This document shows, piece by piece, positions 6,511-9,277 of a DNA stretch of 9,277 bases. The stretch spans positions 1 through 9,277 of the forward strand of contig JALXDW010000020.1 in the NCBI GenBank assembly GCA_027070385.1, in the 5' to 3' direction. The DNA is from Chromatiales bacterium (GTDB lineage Bacteria; Pseudomonadota; Gammaproteobacteria; UBA6429; Thiohalophilaceae). Under the pieces are notes generated by a model. It was not told the DNA's origin. It saw only the letters and a program-made list of their open reading frames with translations, and did no database searches. A program made the translations under genes and the position numbers. How positions within the stretch are numbered: the first letter of the stretch is position 1; every line of letters begins with the position of its first letter.

Positions 6511-8253
6511 ATGACCTTATGCCTGCATGGAACAAGAATTACCTCCGGTGTGGCAATTGGCCCTGTCCATATTATCCGGCAACATGATTTTGAAATAACT
6601 CAATACAGTATTCAGGAAGAATTTATTTCTGAAGAAGTCAATCGCTATAAAAAAGCACTGACACATGCCCGGAACCACCTCGATTCCGTTCTTAACAATA
6701 TTCCAGCATCAACACCTGCAGAAATAAAAGCTTTTATCCATTCACACCTGTTAATGCTTAACGATGAAATGTTGTCGACAGCACCCATTGAAATCATTCT
6801 TGAACGACAATGCAATGCAGAATGGGCACTCAAAATACAACGTGACAGTATCATTCATATTTTTGATTCAATGCAGGATGATTATTTACGCACTCGCAGG
6901 GACGATATTGATCATGTTGTTAATACTATTATGCAAAACCTGCTGAGTGGCCCGGTGCATCATGGTGTACACCATTCACAAGAACAACGCTTTAGTGGCC
7001 ATATTATTGTTGCTGATGACATTTCACCCTCAGAACTGGTACTCATGCAGCACCAGGGTATTGCTGCATTCGTCACACAAACGGGTGGTCCGACATCGCA
7101 TACCGCAATTATTGCCCGCAGTCTGAATATTCCTGCAATAGCGGGTATCCATAATATCCATACCCTTTTGCATGAAGCAGAAACCATTATTGTTGATGGC
7201 CGCTTTGGTATTATTTTAACAAACATTGATGATGAAGCCTTATACCATTACCACCGGCTACGTCGTGAGCAACAAATACAGCTTAAACGCTATAAAGAAT
7301 TTCCTCACCTGCCTGCAATTACTGATGACGGGGTTGAAATAAATATTTGCGCCAATATTGAATTACCCGAAGAAATCCCCTTGATTCATGAAATGGGGGC
7401 AAACGGAATTGGCCTATACCGTACCGAATATTTGTTTATGAATCGCGCCTCAACACCCTCTGAAGAAGAACAATTTCAGGCCTATGCAAACGTATTAAAA
7501 CAGTTAAATGGCAAACCTCTCACTATTCGCACACTGGATTTGGGTTCCGACAAACAGGTCGACAGTGGTAAGCAGCTTTCTCATGCTATTATCAATCCTG
7601 CACTGGGATTACGTGCTATTCGATTGTGTCTGAACGATCTTGCACTGTTTATTCCCCAGTTACGCGCCATATTGCGAGTTTCCGCGTTGGGACCGGTCAA
7701 GATGATGATCCCCATGCTGTCCAGCATCAACGAACTCCAGCAGGTATTGCGTTTAATTCGCTCAACCCAGGAAGCATTACAAAAAGAATCCATTGCCTAT
7801 GATCCTGATATGCCCATTGGCGGTATGATAGAAGTTCCCGCAGCAGCTATTTGTGCCGAGATGTTTGCCGCCAAACTGGATTTTCTATCCATTGGCACCA
7901 ATGATCTTATTCAATATACACTTGCGATTGACCGAATTGATGATGAAGTCAACTACCTTTACGACCCTTTACACCCCGCAGTACTCAAACTGATTGCACA
8001 AACCATTGCTGCTGGCCAGCAAGCCGATATACCGGTAACCATGTGTGGTGAAATGGCAGGGGATCCTCGTTATACAAAATTATTACTTGGCCTGGGTTTG
8101 CAGGAATTCAGTATGCATCCCAATTCTCATCCACCGATCAAACAGATCATTCCATTATGCCATACAAAAAAACTAAGCCGTCAGGTAAAACGTTTACTCA
8201 AAAATACTGACCACACTGAATTTACAAACCAGATAGAAAAACTGCTCTGTTAA
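6511..8253 (+). CDS. ptsI: PtsI, PTS enzyme I (phosphoenolpyruvate-protein phosphotransferase)
   Basis: Encodes 580 residues (E. coli enzyme I has 575). Enzyme I takes phosphate from phosphoenolpyruvate and gives it to HPr. The N-terminal HPr-binding and phosphohistidine domains run to about residue 240, with active His197 in TGGPTSHTAIIARSLNIPAI. The C-terminal PEP-binding TIM barrel has GLYRTEYLFM (301-310, Arg304), TIRTLDLGSDK (338-348, Arg340), EVPAA (441-445), IGTNDLIQYTLAIDR (461-475) and catalytic Cys512 in MCGEMAGDPR. There is no N-terminal GAF domain, so this is the general enzyme I and not the nitrogen-type PtsP. The start is two bases after the HPr stop, with AGG at 6502-6504 as a plausible ribosome binding site. 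It probably phosphorylates HPr for both EIIA proteins encoded in this locus. Confidence 0.97.
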   Translation: MTLCLHGTRITSGVAIGPVHIIRQHDFEITQYSIQEEFISEEVNRYKKALTHARNHLDSVLNNIPASTPAEIKAFIHSHLLMLNDEMLSTAPIEIILERQCNAEWALKIQRDSIIHIFDSMQDDYLRTRRDDIDHVVNTIMQNLLSGPVHHGVHHSQEQRFSGHIIVADDISPSELVLMQHQGIAAFVTQTGGPTSHTAIIARSLNIPAIAGIHNIHTLLHEAETIIVDGRFGIILTNIDDEALYHYHRLRREQQIQLKRYKEFPHLPAITDDGVEINICANIELPEEIPLIHEMGANGIGLYRTEYLFMNRASTPSEEEQFQAYANVLKQLNGKPLTIRTLDLGSDKQVDSGKQLSHAIINPALGLRAIRLCLNDLALFIPQLRAILRVSALGPVKMMIPMLSSINELQQVLRLIRSTQEALQKESIAYDPDMPIGGMIEVPAAAICAEMFAAKLDFLSIGTNDLIQYTLAIDRIDDEVNYLYDPLHPAVLKLIAQTIAAGQQADIPVTMCGEMAGDPRYTKLLLGLGLQEFSMHPNSHPPIKQIIPLCHTKKLSRQVKRLLKNTDHTEFTNQIEKLLC

Positions 8254-8257
8254 TCCA

Positions 8258-8286
8258 TTCGCAGTAAATTCTTTTTATTTTATACT
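8258..8286 (+). promoter_or_regulatory. Candidate sigma-70 promoter for mgtE
   Basis: A -35-like TTCGCA (8258-8263, four of six matches) and a -10-like TATACT (8281-8286, five of six) are separated by exactly 17 bases in the gap between ptsI and mgtE. Transcription would begin near 8293 and leave a leader of about 50 bases. The leader contains a small inverted repeat (TGGATA 8303-8308 with TATCCA 8320-8325). The match is by eye and moderate only; mgtE may also be read from the ptsI transcript. Confidence 0.35.
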
Positions 8287-8342
8287 CTCTGCCTGTTACA
8301 CTTGGATAACCTTAAAGCCTATCCAGAGAATGTGGTTGCAGC

Positions 8343-9277
8343 ATGGCAAATACGACAGAAGAACAAGACATACTTCATACCATCTCGGAATGTATCGAGA
8401 ATAATGACTGTCAAAAAATAGACCAACTTCTGCAAGAACTGCATCCGGCTGAAATTGCCCATATTATCGAAACCCTTTCGGTAAAAGACCGTGAAAAATT
8501 ATGGCAACACATTCCAGCTGAATATGAAGGTGAAGTACTTGTTAATCTGAATGAAACCATTCGAAGTCACTTCATTAAAACAATGGAACCTTCAGCGCTA
8601 CTCGCAGCGACTGAATCATTAGAAACCGATGACCTTGCCGACATTTTGTCGGAAATCCCACAAGCCGTCAGCCAGGAATTACTCCTGAGCATGGAACAAC
8701 AGGATCGCGAACGACTTAAATCTGTTCTTTCCTATGCCAATGATACTGCCGGCGGGTTAATGGATCTCAATACCATTATAATTCGTGCTGATACAACACT
8801 TGAAGCAGTATTACGTTACCTGCGTTTTAAAGGCGAATTACCGGAAGGAACCGATACCTTGTATGTTGTCGATCGGGATAATAAATACCTGGGATTACTG
8901 CCATTAACAACATTGCTGACCAGTGACCCAAACCTGCTCGTTGCCGACACCATGGATGCCGGAGTGGAAGCCATCAATGCCAATACCCCCGTACGTGATG
9001 TTGTGAATATATTTGAACATCGCGATTTAATCACAGCTCCGGTTATTGACGATGATAATCGTTTATTGGGACGAATTACGATTGATGATGTTGTTGATGA
9101 AATTCGCGATGAAGCTGAACACTCAGTCATGAGTATGGCCGGGTTGAACGAAGAAGATGACATGTTTGCACCTGCACTGGTCAGTACAAAACGCCGTGCA
9201 ATCTGGCTGGGTGTTAATCTGCTCACTGCCCTTTTAGCATCGGTTGTTATTGGTCAGTTTGAAGCAACCATTGAAAA
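8343..9277 (+). CDS. mgtE: MgtE-family magnesium transporter (5' part, cut by window end)
   Basis: An open frame from ATG 8343 runs off the right edge with 311 complete codons and no stop. MgtE is a dimeric, magnesium-gated Mg2+ channel of the inner membrane with cytoplasmic sensor domains. Visible parts, in order: the N-terminal helical domain (about 1-130) with LHPAEIAHIIETL (33-45); the family motif YANDTAGGLM (131-140); two CBS domains (about 141-200 and 203-260), the second including APVIDDDNRLLGRITIDDVVDEI (232-254); the connecting helix; and the start of the first membrane helix, RRAIWLGVNLLTALLASVVIG (284-304). The family is usually about 450 residues, so the remaining four or so membrane helices lie beyond the window. 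No strong ribosome binding site is seen; AGAGA at 8325-8329 is distant. The gene follows ptsI by 89 bases in the same direction. Confidence 0.93.
   Translation, partial: MANTTEEQDILHTISECIENNDCQKIDQLLQELHPAEIAHIIETLSVKDREKLWQHIPAEYEGEVLVNLNETIRSHFIKTMEPSALLAATESLETDDLADILSEIPQAVSQELLLSMEQQDRERLKSVLSYANDTAGGLMDLNTIIIRADTTLEAVLRYLRFKGELPEGTDTLYVVDRDNKYLGLLPLTTLLTSDPNLLVADTMDAGVEAINANTPVRDVVNIFEHRDLITAPVIDDDNRLLGRITIDDVVDEIRDEAEHSVMSMAGLNEEDDMFAPALVSTKRRAIWLGVNLLTALLASVVIGQFEATIE

Noticed and set aside
8241..8277. ACTGC...GCAGT followed by TTTTTATTTT as a terminator after ptsI
   Set aside because: The stem is only 5 bp with a 15-base loop and the T-run starts 6 bases after it; weak, and it overlaps the better promoter-like match.
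8816..9226. 136-codon open frame on the - strand
   Set aside because: It lies opposite the clear MgtE CBS-domain frame, has a serine-rich composition typical of antisense frames, and shows no recognisable domain.
1..9277. Sigma-54 -24/-12 promoters
   Set aside because: GGCAC-containing stretches (for example near 2210, 2820 and 7890) lack the TTGC element at the required spacing and lie inside coding sequence.

Overview
The window is one co-oriented (+ strand) block of chromosomal housekeeping and regulatory genes from a Gram-negative bacterium. It is almost certainly a gammaproteobacterium outside the enteric group. The order lptC-lptA-lptB-rpoN-hpf-ptsN-(hprK)-rapZ is the classic proteobacterial rpoN neighbourhood. 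HPr kinase and a mannose-class EIIA, common in beta/alpha and early-branching gamma lineages, set it apart from Escherichia coli, which has npr after rapZ and no hprK. The DNA is moderately AT-rich. I cannot name a genus from the sequence alone.

Layout. (1) 1-1403: the 3' end of lptC, then lptA and lptB, packed with a 14-base overlap and a 2-base gap; these encode the periplasmic bridge and ATPase of lipopolysaccharide export. (2) 1404-1541: a 138-base gap with no confident promoter, holding a possible 33-codon ORF whose stop overlaps the rpoN start. (3) 1542-3987: rpoN (sigma-54), hpf (ribosome hibernation factor, with the best Shine-Dalgarno sequence in the window) and ptsN (EIIA-Ntr). A long imperfect hairpin lies between hpf and ptsN. 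(4) 3998-5807: hprK and rapZ, start and stop nearly touching. (5) 5839-8253: mannose-family EIIA, HPr and enzyme I, preceded by a good sigma-70-like promoter at the end of rapZ. (6) 8343-end: the first two-thirds or so of an MgtE-type magnesium channel, cut by the window edge.

How it fits together. Enzyme I (His197) can phosphorylate HPr (His15), which can pass phosphate to EIIA-Man (His10) and EIIA-Ntr (His67). HprK can phosphorylate HPr at Ser46, which is present. No EIIB or EIIC sugar permease is encoded here, so the set looks like a regulatory rather than a sugar-transporting phosphotransferase system. All catalytic residues I looked for are intact.

I found no mobile element, CRISPR array, tRNA, rRNA or phage gene. 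The block is a recognisable conserved locus, and I do not see a wholly new system. The points most worth a second look are the hpf-ptsN hairpin, the promoter inside the rapZ end, the missing basic tail of RapZ, and the small ORF ahead of rpoN.
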